From the NCBI GenBank assembly GCA_964370645.1, contig CAYJJS010000028.1:1-25490 (forward strand): a stretch of 25,490 nt of DNA, given 5' to 3'. The DNA comes from CAMQRS01 sp964370645. GTDB lineage: Bacteria; Bacillota_I; Bacilli_A; Erysipelotrichales; Erysipelotrichaceae. Below the pieces are notes generated by a model. It made no database searches, was not told the origin of the DNA, and saw only the letters and a list, made by a program, of their open reading frames with translations. A program made the translations under genes and the position numbers. Positions 14,476 to 22,622 of the stretch are shown piece by piece. Numbering within the stretch: position 1 is the first letter of the stretch; each line of letters opens with the position of its first letter.

Positions 14476-15720
14476 ATGACACGTGTTGAATTCACAAAAG
14501 AAATGAAGCAAACGCATAAAATCTTAATACCGAATATGTGTAATATACATTTTCAAATTTTGAAAAATGTATTCATTGCTTATGGATATGATGTAGAGCT
14601 GTTAACAAATGAGGGGCGAAGTGTTGTTGATGAAGGATTAAAGTATGTACATAATGATACTTGCTACCCAGCTTTATTAACGACAGGACAAATGATTGAT
14701 GCACTTCGTTCAAAGCAATACGATTTAAATAAGGTGGCATTATTAATGACACAAACAGGTGGAGGTTGTCGTGCTTCAAATTATATCCATTTAATTCGTA
14801 AGGGTTTAGAAAATGCTGGGTTACAACATATTCCTGTTATTTCTTTGAATGTATCTGGTTTAGAAAAGAATGGTGGTTTTTCATTGACGCTACCTATTAT
14901 TCGTAGAGCAATTGCTGCAATTGCTTATGGTGATTTACTTATGCTTTTAGATAATCAATGTAAGGCGTATGAAGTGCATAAGGGGGTTAGTGGAAGACTT
15001 GTTGAAAAGTGGATTGTTATTATTAGTGAACAGTTTGTAAAACGTAAGGGAATTAGCGCAAGAGCGATGAAGCAAAACGTGGATAATATAATAAAGGATT
15101 TTGAACGAATAGAAATACAAAAGGAAGATAAAGTGAGAGTAGGTGTTGTTGGTGAAATATATGTAAAATACTCATCTTTGGCAAATAATCAACTTGAATC
15201 TTTTTTATCAAAACAAGAGTGTGAAGTTATGGTGCCAGGATTGTTAGGGTTTATATTATATACGATTGATGCAGGTATTGATGATATTCATATTTATGGA
15301 GGAAGTATACATAAGCAGAAGATTGCACAGATGGTGTTTCATTATCTTGAAAAGTATGAAACAAATATTTTACAACCATTAAAAAATACGAGATTTATAA
15401 CACCGACGCCATATCATGAAATGAAACAAATGGTGAAAGGAATTATAGGTTATGGGTGCAAGATGGGAGAAGGGTGGTTACTCACTGCAGAAATGATTGA
15501 ACTTATTACACATGGTTATACAAATATTGTTTGTGCACAACCTTTTGGATGTTTACCAAATCATATTTCTGGAAAAGGTATGATTCGCAAGATTAAAGCT
15601 CTGTATCCACAAGCGAACATCACACCAATTGATTATGATCCAGGAGCAACAATAGTAAACCAAGAGAATCGTATTAAGTTAATGCTAGCAATAGCAAGGG
15701 AAGAAATGAACAAAGGCTAG
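14476..15720 (+). CDS. Stand-alone COG3581 protein (2-hydroxyacyl-CoA dehydratase-related)
   Basis: A 414-residue protein matching the C-terminal module of the very large (about 1400-residue) Firmicute proteins annotated as acyl-CoA dehydratase activase-related. It starts exactly at the module edge (RVEFTKEMKQTHKILIPNM). Conserved cysteines occur in NDTCYPALL, GGGCRASNY, YGCKMGEGW and CAQPFGCLPNHISGKGM and could hold an iron-sulfur cluster, as in HgdB-like subunits. No membrane segment is seen. The usual partners (BadF/HgdC-type ATPase activator and DUF2229 module) are not adjacent on either side, and an AGGAGGGG ribosome site 6 nt before the ATG makes it a genuine separate gene. The reaction is unknown; dehydratase activity should not be assumed. 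It has its own promoter and is followed by an unrelated folate gene. Confidence 0.8.
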   Translation: MTRVEFTKEMKQTHKILIPNMCNIHFQILKNVFIAYGYDVELLTNEGRSVVDEGLKYVHNDTCYPALLTTGQMIDALRSKQYDLNKVALLMTQTGGGCRASNYIHLIRKGLENAGLQHIPVISLNVSGLEKNGGFSLTLPIIRRAIAAIAYGDLLMLLDNQCKAYEVHKGVSGRLVEKWIVIISEQFVKRKGISARAMKQNVDNIIKDFERIEIQKEDKVRVGVVGEIYVKYSSLANNQLESFLSKQECEVMVPGLLGFILYTIDAGIDDIHIYGGSIHKQKIAQMVFHYLEKYETNILQPLKNTRFITPTPYHEMKQMVKGIIGYGCKMGEGWLLTAEMIELITHGYTNIVCAQPFGCLPNHISGKGMIRKIKALYPQANITPIDYDPGATIVNQENRIKLMLAIAREEMNKG

Positions 15721-15743
15721 TAATAACAAACTTTTATTATGGG

Positions 15744-15772
15744 TATACAATGAATGAAAAATAAAGTAAAAT
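15744..15772 (+). promoter_or_regulatory. Candidate promoter of formate-THF ligase gene
   Basis: TATACA (15744-15749), a 17-nt spacer and TAAAAT (15767-15772). The start codon lies 29 nt further on. Confidence 0.55.
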
Positions 15773-15801
15773 ATGTGTGTTAGAAATAGGGAGAAATACG
15801 G

Positions 15802-17472
15802 ATGGCAAAGACAGATTTACAAATTGCTCAAGAGGCAACATTATTACCAATTCAAGAAATTGCGAAGAAAGTAGGTATTCGTGAAGAAGATTTGGAATTA
15901 TATGGAAAAGATAAAGCGAAAATTTCATTAGATGTTTTGAAACAAAACCAGGATAAAGAAGACGGTAAGTTGATTCTTGTTACTGCAATCAACCCAACGA
16001 AAGCAGGAGAAGGTAAGTCAACGACTACAGTAGGATTGAATGATGCGTTTTGTGCATTAGGAAAAAATGCAATGGTTGCTTTACGTGAGCCAAGTTTAGG
16101 TCCAGTGTTTGGATTAAAAGGTGGTGCTGCAGGTGGAGGTTATGCGCAAGTCGTACCAATGGAAGATATTAACTTGCATTTTACAGGAGACATGCATGCA
16201 ATTACTACGTGTAATAATTTAATTAGTGCTTGTTTAGATAATCATATTCATCAAGGAAATGAATTGGACATCGATTTAAATAATATTGTTTTTAAGCGTG
16301 TATTAGATATGAATGATCGTAGTTTGAGACAAGTAGAGATTGCTTTAGGTCCTAAAGCGAATGGAGTAGAACGTAAAGATGGGTTCAACATTACTGTAGC
16401 AAGTGAAGTTATGGCTATATTATGTTTAGCGTCTTCACTAGAGGATTTGAAAGAGCGTTTATCAAATATTTTAGTTGCATATAATACAAAGAAAGAGCCT
16501 ATATATGTAAAAGATTTACAAATTGAAGGTGCATTAGCTATGGTTATGAAAGATGCAATTAAACCTAACTTAGTACAAACTTTAGAAAACAATCCTGTGT
16601 TAATACATGGTGGTCCATTTGCGAATATTGCACATGGATGTAATAGTGTATTGGCGACAAAGACATGTCTGAAATTAGCGGACTATGTCATTACAGAAGC
16701 AGGTTTTGGGGCTGATTTAGGAGCAGAAAAGTTTTTAGATATAAAATGTCGCTTTGCAGATTTAAAGCCAAATGCAGTAGTTATCGTGGCGACGATACGT
16801 GCATTAAAGCAACATGGAGGTATTGAATTTGCAGATCTAACAAAAGAAAATGTTACAGCATTGTTGGAAGGGTGTGCAAACTTAGCGAAGCATATTCAAA
16901 CAATTCAAGCGTTCAATTTACCATACGTAGTAGCAATTAATGAGTTTGCAACGGATACAAAAGAGGAAGTAGAAGCGTTACAAAATTGGTGTAAAGAGAA
17001 TGAGCACCCAATGTCATTGTCACGTGTTTGGGCAGAAGGTGGACAAGGAGCAATAGATCTGGCGAAGCAGCTGATTGATATTGTAGAAGAAGAAAACGAA
17101 TATGCTCCAATTTACAATCTTGAGGATAGCGTGAAGGATAAAATCAATAAAATTGCTACTACTTGTTATGGGGCAAAAGAAGTTGTGTTTACTGAAGAAG
17201 CATTGTTGCAACTTGAAAATATTAACCAACAAGGATGGAGTCAAATGCCAATTTGTATGGCCAAAGTTCCAACTTCATTAACGGATGATGCTAAATTGTA
17301 TGGTGCTCCGAAAGATTTTTCAATTACTATACGTGAGTTTAGAGTAAGTGTAGGAGCGGGATTCATTGTAGCTCTTACAGGTAGTGTTATGACAATGCCT
17401 GGATTACCTAAAGTACCTGCAGCAAATCGCATGGATATCGATGAACAAGGAAATATAACAGGATTATTTTAA
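15802..17472 (+). CDS. fhs: Formate-tetrahydrofolate ligase
   Basis: A 556-residue cytosolic enzyme that makes 10-formyl-tetrahydrofolate from formate, THF and ATP, feeding one-carbon units into purine and fMet synthesis. The P-loop-like AGEGKSTTT (68-76), REPSLGPVFGLKGGAAGGGYAQVVPMEDINLHFTGD-type core (blocks around 95-130) and the C-terminal GAGFIVALTGSVMTMPGLPK block are diagnostic, and the length is normal for the family. AGGGAG (15788-15793) is 8 nt before ATG. It is monocistronic, between its own promoter and a strong terminator. No other Wood-Ljungdahl gene is nearby, so a general folate role is more likely than acetogenesis. Confidence 0.97.
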   Translation: MAKTDLQIAQEATLLPIQEIAKKVGIREEDLELYGKDKAKISLDVLKQNQDKEDGKLILVTAINPTKAGEGKSTTTVGLNDAFCALGKNAMVALREPSLGPVFGLKGGAAGGGYAQVVPMEDINLHFTGDMHAITTCNNLISACLDNHIHQGNELDIDLNNIVFKRVLDMNDRSLRQVEIALGPKANGVERKDGFNITVASEVMAILCLASSLEDLKERLSNILVAYNTKKEPIYVKDLQIEGALAMVMKDAIKPNLVQTLENNPVLIHGGPFANIAHGCNSVLATKTCLKLADYVITEAGFGADLGAEKFLDIKCRFADLKPNAVVIVATIRALKQHGGIEFADLTKENVTALLEGCANLAKHIQTIQAFNLPYVVAINEFATDTKEEVEALQNWCKENEHPMSLSRVWAEGGQGAIDLAKQLIDIVEEENEYAPIYNLEDSVKDKINKIATTCYGAKEVVFTEEALLQLENINQQGWSQMPICMAKVPTSLTDDAKLYGAPKDFSITIREFRVSVGAGFIVALTGSVMTMPGLPKVPAANRMDIDEQGNITGLF

Positions 17473-17477
17473 TGTAG

Positions 17478-17510
17478 AAGAATACGCTTTAATGTGCGTA
17501 TTCTTTTTTT
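17478..17510 (+). terminator. Terminator after fhs
   Basis: A 10-bp perfect stem (AAGAATACGC 17478-17487 with 17496-17505), an 8-nt loop and a run of seven T. Confidence 0.9.
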
Positions 17511-17531
17511 AGTTTCAAATGTTAGTTTATA

Positions 17532-17560
17532 TTGACTTACTGTGATAAGTTTGATATATT
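17532..17560 (+). promoter_or_regulatory. Promoter of iron-chelate transporter operon
   Basis: TTGACT (17532-17537), a 17-nt spacer and TATATT (17555-17560). Transcription should start near 17567, inside the dyad at 17558-17588. Confidence 0.8.
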
Positions 17561-17588
17561 TTGTTAGATTAGTTTAATCTAACAAAAT
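17558..17588 (+). promoter_or_regulatory. Perfect dyad operator, DtxR/IdeR-like iron box
   Basis: Two 14-nt arms (17558-17571 and 17575-17588) are perfectly complementary around a 3-nt centre. The inner 19-mer TTAGATTAGTTTAATCTAA has the spacing and outer TTAG/CTAA ends of the DtxR/IdeR consensus TTAGGTTAGSCTAACCTAA. It covers the end of the -10 box and the expected start site, so a metal-loaded repressor would block transcription. A Fur-type site is less likely, since GATAATGATNATCATTATC is not matched. Confidence 0.7.
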
Positions 17589-17602
17589 AAGAGGAGCACA
17601 TT

Positions 17603-18586
17603 TTGAAAAAAAATAAAATTTCGATTATTCTTATTGTATGTATTGTTGTTGCATCATTTGCTTCTGTATTCATAGGCGCAATAGATATCACACCAATTTT
17701 ACAAGGAGACTTTTCAAACTTAGACATCATATTTATAACAAGGCTACCAAGGTTATTGGCGATTTTGTGTACTGGAGTGGGTATGAGTGTTGCAGGATTG
17801 ATTATGCAAAAATTGTGTATGAATAATTTTGTATCTCCTACAACTGGAGCAACTGTAGCTTCTGCGCAATTTGGAGTATTGTTGTCGATTATGATGTTTG
17901 CAAATGCATCCTTAATACAAAAAACACTTATTTCATTCATCGCTTCAGTGTTAGGAACTTGGTTATTTGTATTTTTTATCCAACGAATTAAATTTAAAGA
18001 TGTTGTGATGGTACCTTTGATTGGTATTATGTTTAGTACAGTAATTAGTGGTCTTACGAATTACTTCGCATATCGTTATGATTTATTGCAAGTATTACAA
18101 TCTACTTTGGTTGGAGATTTCTCTTTGATATTACGAGGTCGCTATGAAATTGTATTTCTAGTAGTGCCGTTAATTATTCTTTCGTTTTTTTATGCAAACC
18201 ACTTTAATGTAGTGGGGATGGGTGAAAACTTTTCTAAGAATTTAGGTGTGAATTACAAAGTGGTATTGTTCATGGGGTTGATGATTAGTGCTTTAATCAC
18301 GGCAAGTGTTGTTGTAACAGTAGGAACGGTTTCTTATATAGGACTAATAATTCCAAATTTAGTAACTATGTTTAGAGGGGATAAGATAAAAGAGAGCTTA
18401 TTAGATGTCGCATTGTTTGGTGCTTTATTTGTACTGTTGTGTGATATTATCGGTAGAGTTATTATTGCTCCTTACGAATTACCAATCGACTTAATTTCTG
18501 GAATTGTAGGAAGTATTGTATTCCTGGTGATGATGTTTAAGCGATTGAGTCCTAAAAAAAGGAGTGTAGCAAATGCAAAAATTTAG
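17603..18586 (+). CDS. Iron-chelate ABC transporter permease (FecCD family, YclN-like)
   Basis: A 327-residue membrane protein with about 9-10 hydrophobic segments, one half of the permease channel of a siderophore importer. Family features include RLPRLLAILCTGVGMSVAGLIMQ-type early helices, FVSPTTGATVASAQFG, and the C-terminal VSYIGLIIPNLVTMFRGD block that contacts the ATPase. Sequence feel and gene order (permease, permease, ATPase, lipoprotein) match Bacillus YclNOPQ, a petrobactin-type catecholate system; the true ligand here is unknown. It starts at TTG 17603, 6 nt after GAGGAG (17591-17596). First gene behind the iron-box promoter. Its end overlaps the next gene by 14 nt, suggesting translational coupling. 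Confidence 0.9.
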   Translation: MKKNKISIILIVCIVVASFASVFIGAIDITPILQGDFSNLDIIFITRLPRLLAILCTGVGMSVAGLIMQKLCMNNFVSPTTGATVASAQFGVLLSIMMFANASLIQKTLISFIASVLGTWLFVFFIQRIKFKDVVMVPLIGIMFSTVISGLTNYFAYRYDLLQVLQSTLVGDFSLILRGRYEIVFLVVPLIILSFFYANHFNVVGMGENFSKNLGVNYKVVLFMGLMISALITASVVVTVGTVSYIGLIIPNLVTMFRGDKIKESLLDVALFGALFVLLCDIIGRVIIAPYELPIDLISGIVGSIVFLVMMFKRLSPKKRSVANAKI

Positions 18587-19547
18587 ACAAGTTATGCAAA
18601 GAAACCCATATAAAATGGCGGCATTAGTCACGCTAGCAATCGCCTTAGTGATTGCCTATATGACTATTGATGTCAATATGAAGTTCTTTGCTTATGTTAT
18701 GGAGATACGTATACCGAAGATGATGTCCATTTTGATTGCATCGTTTTGTATTGGATATGCAAGTATTATATTTCAATCGGTTATTAATAATCGAATCGTG
18801 ACTCCCTGTTTATTAGGTATGAATTCCTTGTATGTGTTAACACATACGGGACTCGCATTATTGTTAGGGACAACGAGTGTTATTTTCACAAATGGAAATT
18901 TATCATTCATTGTTGATTTGTTTATAATGGGTGTTGCAGCCACAATTATTTATGGATATTTATTTAGAAAAACAAAATATAACGTGTTGTATGTATTGTT
19001 AGCTGGAACGGTTATTGCTACTTTGTTTACAAGTTTATCAAATACGATGATGAGGGTAATGGATCCAAACGAATTTCAAACGCTACAGGATAGTTTGATT
19101 GCAGGTTTCTCGAATGTGAATTCTGAAATAATCGTGTTGAGTATCTCTTTGATTGTAGCGTTAGGGTTCTTATTTAGAAAACAATTACGTGTATTAGATG
19201 TTCTTACATTAGGAAAACAACAATCTATTAATCTAGGTGTTGACTATGATCGTAGTATCTCCCGATTATTACTAGGTGTAACAATATTAATTGCGATTGC
19301 AACTGCACTAGTGGGACCAATTTCCTTTTTAGGGTTGATTATTGCGAATATATCTAGAGAATATTTTAAGACGTTTAGACATTCTTATTTAATGATGGGT
19401 TCCTTTTTAATGGGTGTCATCATACTAAGTTTTGGACAAATTTTAATTGAGCATGTATTCTCATATACTGCTGTAATTTCTGTGTTTATAAATGTACTTG
19501 GAGGAGTTTACTTCTTGTATTTAATTTTATCGAATAAAGGAGCTTAA
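18573..19547 (+). CDS. Iron-chelate ABC transporter permease (FecCD family, YclO-like)
   Basis: A 324-residue membrane protein and second half of the heterodimeric permease. It shows the FecCD pattern: IRIPKMMSILIASFCIGYASIIFQSVINNRIVTPCLLG-type segments near the N-terminus, and LVGPISFLGLIIANISREYF towards the C-terminus, the ATPase-coupling region. ATG 18573 lies inside the end of the first permease gene, and an AGGAG-like AAAAGGAG stands just upstream (around 18557-18564). The ATPase gene begins 2 nt after its stop, so the pair is surely co-translated in fixed ratio. Ligand as for the operon: a ferric siderophore or related chelate, not determined. Confidence 0.9.
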   Translation: MQKFRQVMQRNPYKMAALVTLAIALVIAYMTIDVNMKFFAYVMEIRIPKMMSILIASFCIGYASIIFQSVINNRIVTPCLLGMNSLYVLTHTGLALLLGTTSVIFTNGNLSFIVDLFIMGVAATIIYGYLFRKTKYNVLYVLLAGTVIATLFTSLSNTMMRVMDPNEFQTLQDSLIAGFSNVNSEIIVLSISLIVALGFLFRKQLRVLDVLTLGKQQSINLGVDYDRSISRLLLGVTILIAIATALVGPISFLGLIIANISREYFKTFRHSYLMMGSFLMGVIILSFGQILIEHVFSYTAVISVFINVLGGVYFLYLILSNKGA

Positions 19548-19548
19548 T

Positions 19549-20301
19549 ATGAAAGTAAGTAATATAATCAAACAATATAATGGAGTGAATGTCGTTGATG
19601 AGGTAAGTTTCCAGCTAGAGAGAAATAAAGTTACTTCTTTCATTGGCCCAAATGGGGCTGGAAAATCCACAGTTTTGAATATGATAACAAGGTTGGTTCA
19701 ACACGATGGTGGAGATATTAAGTTTGATGAAGTAGAGTTAAAGCAATGGAAGAGTAAAGAACTTGCCAAGCGTTTAGCGATTTTGACACAAACAAATAAT
19801 GTGCAAATGAAGCTGACCGTGAAAGAATTGGTTGGATTTGGTCGCTTTCCCTATAGTGGAAATAATCTGACAAAAGAAGATTATGAAAAAATAGATGAAG
19901 CAATTGCCTATATGGAGTTGGATGAATTTAAAAATCGATTCATCGATGAATTATCAGGGGGACAACGACAACGTGCCTATATTGCGATGGTCATTGCACA
20001 AGATACAGAGTTTGTATTCTTGGATGAACCAACAAATAATTTAGATATTTACCACTCATCAAATATGATGAAAATGGTACGTAGATTATGTGATGATTTA
20101 GGGAAGACTGTGATTTTGGTTTTGCATGAAATTAATTTTGCTTCTTGTTATTCTGATTATATTGGAGCATTTAAAGATGGGAAGTTACACGCATATGGGA
20201 CAGTTGAAGAGGTCATGACAAAAGAAGTTTTGAAAGATTTGTACAATGTTGATTTTGAAATTCAGTATGTAAAGGGAAAACCAATTTCAATTTACTATTA
20301 A
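19549..20301 (+). CDS. Iron-chelate ABC transporter ATP-binding protein (YclP/FepC-like)
   Basis: A 250-residue ATPase that powers the importer from the cytosolic face. All motifs are intact: Walker A GPNGAGKST (33-41), signature LSGGQ (135-139), Walker B FVFLDE (155-160) and switch His193 (VLHEINFA). The wording TQTNNVQMKLTVKELVGFGRFPYSG is typical of the FepC/YclP iron branch. It starts 2 nt after the second permease gene with a GGAG site (around 19540). A hairpin follows at 20318-20337 before the binding-protein gene. Confidence 0.95.
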   Translation: MKVSNIIKQYNGVNVVDEVSFQLERNKVTSFIGPNGAGKSTVLNMITRLVQHDGGDIKFDEVELKQWKSKELAKRLAILTQTNNVQMKLTVKELVGFGRFPYSGNNLTKEDYEKIDEAIAYMELDEFKNRFIDELSGGQRQRAYIAMVIAQDTEFVFLDEPTNNLDIYHSSNMMKMVRRLCDDLGKTVILVLHEINFASCYSDYIGAFKDGKLHAYGTVEEVMTKEVLKDLYNVDFEIQYVKGKPISIYY

Positions 20302-20317
20302 ATAGGTGTAAACTAAC

Positions 20318-20337
20318 AAGCAGTCATAGGACTGCTT
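20318..20337 (+). other. Intercistronic hairpin without T-tract
   Basis: A perfect 8-bp stem (AAGCAGTC 20318-20325 with GACTGCTT 20330-20337) and an ATAG loop. A further 5-bp outer helix is possible (20306-20310 with 20338-20342) with a 7-nt bulge. No U-tract follows, so it is more likely a processing or mRNA-stability element, or a partial terminator, than a full stop. Confidence 0.5.
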
Positions 20338-20388
20338 TACACAAAAGTAAAAAGTTAGTTAAAATAAACAAACGTAAAAGGAGGAAAT

Positions 20389-21351
20389 ATGAAAAAGTTA
20401 TTTACGTTACTTATGGCAGGTGTGCTAAGTATTTCATTAGTGGGGTGTTCAAGTGAACCAGCTAATGAGGAGAAAGAAGAGACAAAAACAGTTGCAATTG
20501 AGGTTGTAAATGGTGAGGATGAGATGATTGAAGTTGATTTTCCATACCTTCCAGAAAGAATTGTCGTGTTGAATTATCAAACATTAGATTTCTTAGATGC
20601 AGTTGGAATGGGAGATCGTGTAGTAGGTGTGATTGAAGGAGCGTCGACACCTGAGCATTTACAAAAATATATAGAAGATGAAGATGTTGTTAAAGTGGGT
20701 GGAATGAAAGAATATGATATGGAAGCAATTATGGAGTTAGAACCAGATGCAATTTTCTCTAGTGATAGATCGGCAGGAAATTATGATGAATTTGTTAAAA
20801 TTGCACCTACAATGGCTGCGTATATTGACTATGAAAAAGGTTTTTTCACAAGTTTTAAAGAATTAGCAGAAACACATGCGAAAATCTTTGGTGTAGAAGA
20901 TGAGTTAGCAGACACAATTGCAGATTATGAAGAACGAATTGCTGCAATTGCTGAATTTGCTGAAGGGAAAACAGCGACTTTAGGAATTTTTGCAGGAGGA
21001 TTAAACACATTAGGGGATGAAGGTAGAGCTTCTATCGTTACAAATGAAATGGGATTCACTAACTTATATACTGGAGAAGATGTAAATCATGGTAATATTT
21101 CTTCTTATGAAGTATTCTTAGAATTAAACCCAGACTACATGTTTATCTTAGATAAAGATACAGCTGTAGGAGATGAAGCTGTTGCAGCAGCACAACAAAT
21201 GGATAATGAAGTAATTCATAAAACAGATGCATACAAAAATGATCAAATCATTTATTTAGAGCCAGGAAATGTATGGTATGTTGCAGATGGTGGAATTACA
21301 TCTATGGATTTAATGATTACAAATATTGAAGAAGCATTAGGTTTAAAATAA
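20389..21351 (+). CDS. Iron-chelate ABC transporter substrate-binding lipoprotein (YclQ-like)
   Basis: A 320-residue extracytoplasmic receptor tethered to the membrane. The N-terminus is a lipoprotein signal with lipobox LVGC (Cys20), followed by an acidic linker and a periplasmic-binding type III fold (PERIVVLNYQTLDFLDAVGM, VGGMKEYDMEAIMELEPDAIF, ALGLK end). It resembles YclQ/FatB/CeuE receptors for ferric catecholates. A consensus AGGAGG (20379-20384) is 4 nt before ATG. It lies 87 nt after the ATPase gene, separated by a hairpin, an arrangement that often permits higher expression of the receptor. No separate promoter was found. It ends in a good terminator. Confidence 0.92.
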   Translation: MKKLFTLLMAGVLSISLVGCSSEPANEEKEETKTVAIEVVNGEDEMIEVDFPYLPERIVVLNYQTLDFLDAVGMGDRVVGVIEGASTPEHLQKYIEDEDVVKVGGMKEYDMEAIMELEPDAIFSSDRSAGNYDEFVKIAPTMAAYIDYEKGFFTSFKELAETHAKIFGVEDELADTIADYEERIAAIAEFAEGKTATLGIFAGGLNTLGDEGRASIVTNEMGFTNLYTGEDVNHGNISSYEVFLELNPDYMFILDKDTAVGDEAVAAAQQMDNEVIHKTDAYKNDQIIYLEPGNVWYVADGGITSMDLMITNIEEALGLK

Positions 21352-21358
21352 GAATGAG

Positions 21359-21391
21359 AGTATCACTGTAGTAATGGTGATACTTTTTTTT
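21359..21391 (+). terminator. Terminator of iron-chelate operon
   Basis: An 8-bp stem (AGTATCAC 21359-21366 with GTGATACT 21377-21384) extendable by one T-G pair, followed by eight T. Confidence 0.85.
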
Positions 21392-21419
21392 ATAAATTAT
21401 GTGAAAGGAAGAGTAGTTA

Positions 21420-21428
21420 TGTTATAAT
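21420..21428 (+). promoter_or_regulatory. Extended -10 promoter of malic enzyme operon
   Basis: TGTTATAAT is a perfect TATAAT (21423-21428) with the TGN extension. No clear -35 is seen at 17 nt. Confidence 0.65.
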
Positions 21429-21458
21429 ATAGCGTGTTAAAAATAGAGGAGAATGAAT

Positions 21459-22622
21459 ATGAGTGATGTATACCAAAAAGCTTTAGAAGAACATAAAAAA
21501 CATGCTGGAAAAATTGAAGTAGTATCAAAAATGAGTGTAGGAAACAAAGATGATTTAAGTTTAGCTTATACGCCTGGGGTTGCGCAGCCTTGTATTGAAA
21601 TTCATAAGAATGAGGAAGAAGCGTATACTTATACAGCAAAAGGAAATCTAATTGCTGTTGTTAGTGATGGTAGTGCTGTATTGGGGTTAGGAAATATTGG
21701 TCCTAAAGCAGCGATGCCAGTTATGGAGGGGAAAGCGATTTTATTTAAAGAATTCGCAAATATCGATGCATTCCCTATTTGTTTAGATACGCAAGATGTT
21801 GAAGAAATTATTAAAACAGTAAAATATTTAGCCCCTACTTTTGGTGGTATTAACTTAGAAGATATTAGTGCACCTAGATGTTTTGAGATTGAACGTCGTT
21901 TAATTGAAGAATTAGATATACCTGTATTTCATGATGATCAACATGGAACAGCAATTGTTACATGTGCAGGGTTAATCAATGCTTTAAAATTGGTTGGAAA
22001 AACTTTTGAAAATGCAAAGTTTGTTATCAGTGGAGCAGGAAGTGCAGGAATTAGTATTTGTCGATTGTTGCATTTGTTTGGAGCGAAAAATATTGTGTTG
22101 ACCGCTAGTAGAGGTGCTGTACAAAAAGATGAACCTTGGTTAAATGATGCACAAAAAGAAATTGCAAAAATCACAAACCATGAACAAATAAGAGGTTCTT
22201 TAGCAGATGTAATTAAAGGAACAGATGTATTTTTGGGTGTGAGTGCACCAGGTGTTTTAACGGCTGAGATGGTAAAAACGATGAATTCTGATGCAATTGT
22301 ATTTGCAATGGCAAATCCAATTCCAGAAATTATGCCAGAAGAAGCGAAAAAAGGTGGAGCAAGAGTGGTTGCAACAGGAAGAAGTGATTTTGATAACCAA
22401 ATTAATAATGTGTTAGCTTTCCCGGGTATATTTAGAGGTGCTTTAGATGCAAGAGCGGATATAATTAGTGAAGAAATGAAAGTAGCAGCAGCTAAAGCGA
22501 TTGCTTCCATTGTGAGTGATGAAGAATTGAAGGAAGCGTATATTATTCCAGATGCATTCAACAAAGAAGTTGTAAAAGCAGTAGCGAAAGCGGTACAAGA
22601 TGAGTTCGAACGATCAAAATAA
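21459..22622 (+). CDS. NAD(P)-dependent malic enzyme
   Basis: A 387-residue cytosolic enzyme that decarboxylates malate to pyruvate with reduction of NAD(P). The family motifs are present: SLAYTPGVA with catalytic Tyr37, VMEGKAILFKEFANID with Lys92, HDDQHGTAIV, and the Rossmann motif SGAGSAGISICRLL. Length and layout match the short bacterial malic enzymes. ATG 21459 is chosen over ATG 21453 because AGGAG (21447-21451) is 7 nt from the former and 1 nt from the latter. It overlaps the fumarase alpha gene by 23 nt, and the operon therefore runs fumarate to malate to pyruvate. Oxaloacetate decarboxylation as a side activity is possible. Cofactor choice cannot be decided by eye. Confidence 0.93.
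   Translation: MSDVYQKALEEHKKHAGKIEVVSKMSVGNKDDLSLAYTPGVAQPCIEIHKNEEEAYTYTAKGNLIAVVSDGSAVLGLGNIGPKAAMPVMEGKAILFKEFANIDAFPICLDTQDVEEIIKTVKYLAPTFGGINLEDISAPRCFEIERRLIEELDIPVFHDDQHGTAIVTCAGLINALKLVGKTFENAKFVISGAGSAGISICRLLHLFGAKNIVLTASRGAVQKDEPWLNDAQKEIAKITNHEQIRGSLADVIKGTDVFLGVSAPGVLTAEMVKTMNSDAIVFAMANPIPEIMPEEAKKGGARVVATGRSDFDNQINNVLAFPGIFRGALDARADIISEEMKVAAAKAIASIVSDEELKEAYIIPDAFNKEVVKAVAKAVQDEFERSK

Noticed and set aside
14476..15720. Calling this gene a full 2-hydroxyglutaryl-CoA dehydratase
   Set aside because: Only the COG3581 module is present, without activator or second subunit, so a dehydratase pathway cannot be claimed.
16251..16592. 113-codon minus-strand open frame inside fhs
   Set aside because: Antisense shadow of a highly conserved enzyme; no start signals.
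15802..17472. Evidence of an acetogenic (Wood-Ljungdahl) pathway
   Set aside because: fhs stands alone in a single-gene unit; the enzyme is widespread in non-acetogens.
20354..20372. Possible second iron box before the receptor gene (TTAGTTAAAATAAAC...)
   Set aside because: It matches the 19-mer at 17558-17588 in only about half the positions and lacks dyad symmetry.
21938..22564. 208-codon open frame on the minus strand inside the malic enzyme gene
   Set aside because: It lies wholly antisense to a gene with clear family motifs, has no ribosome site and resembles no known protein; it is a codon-use shadow.
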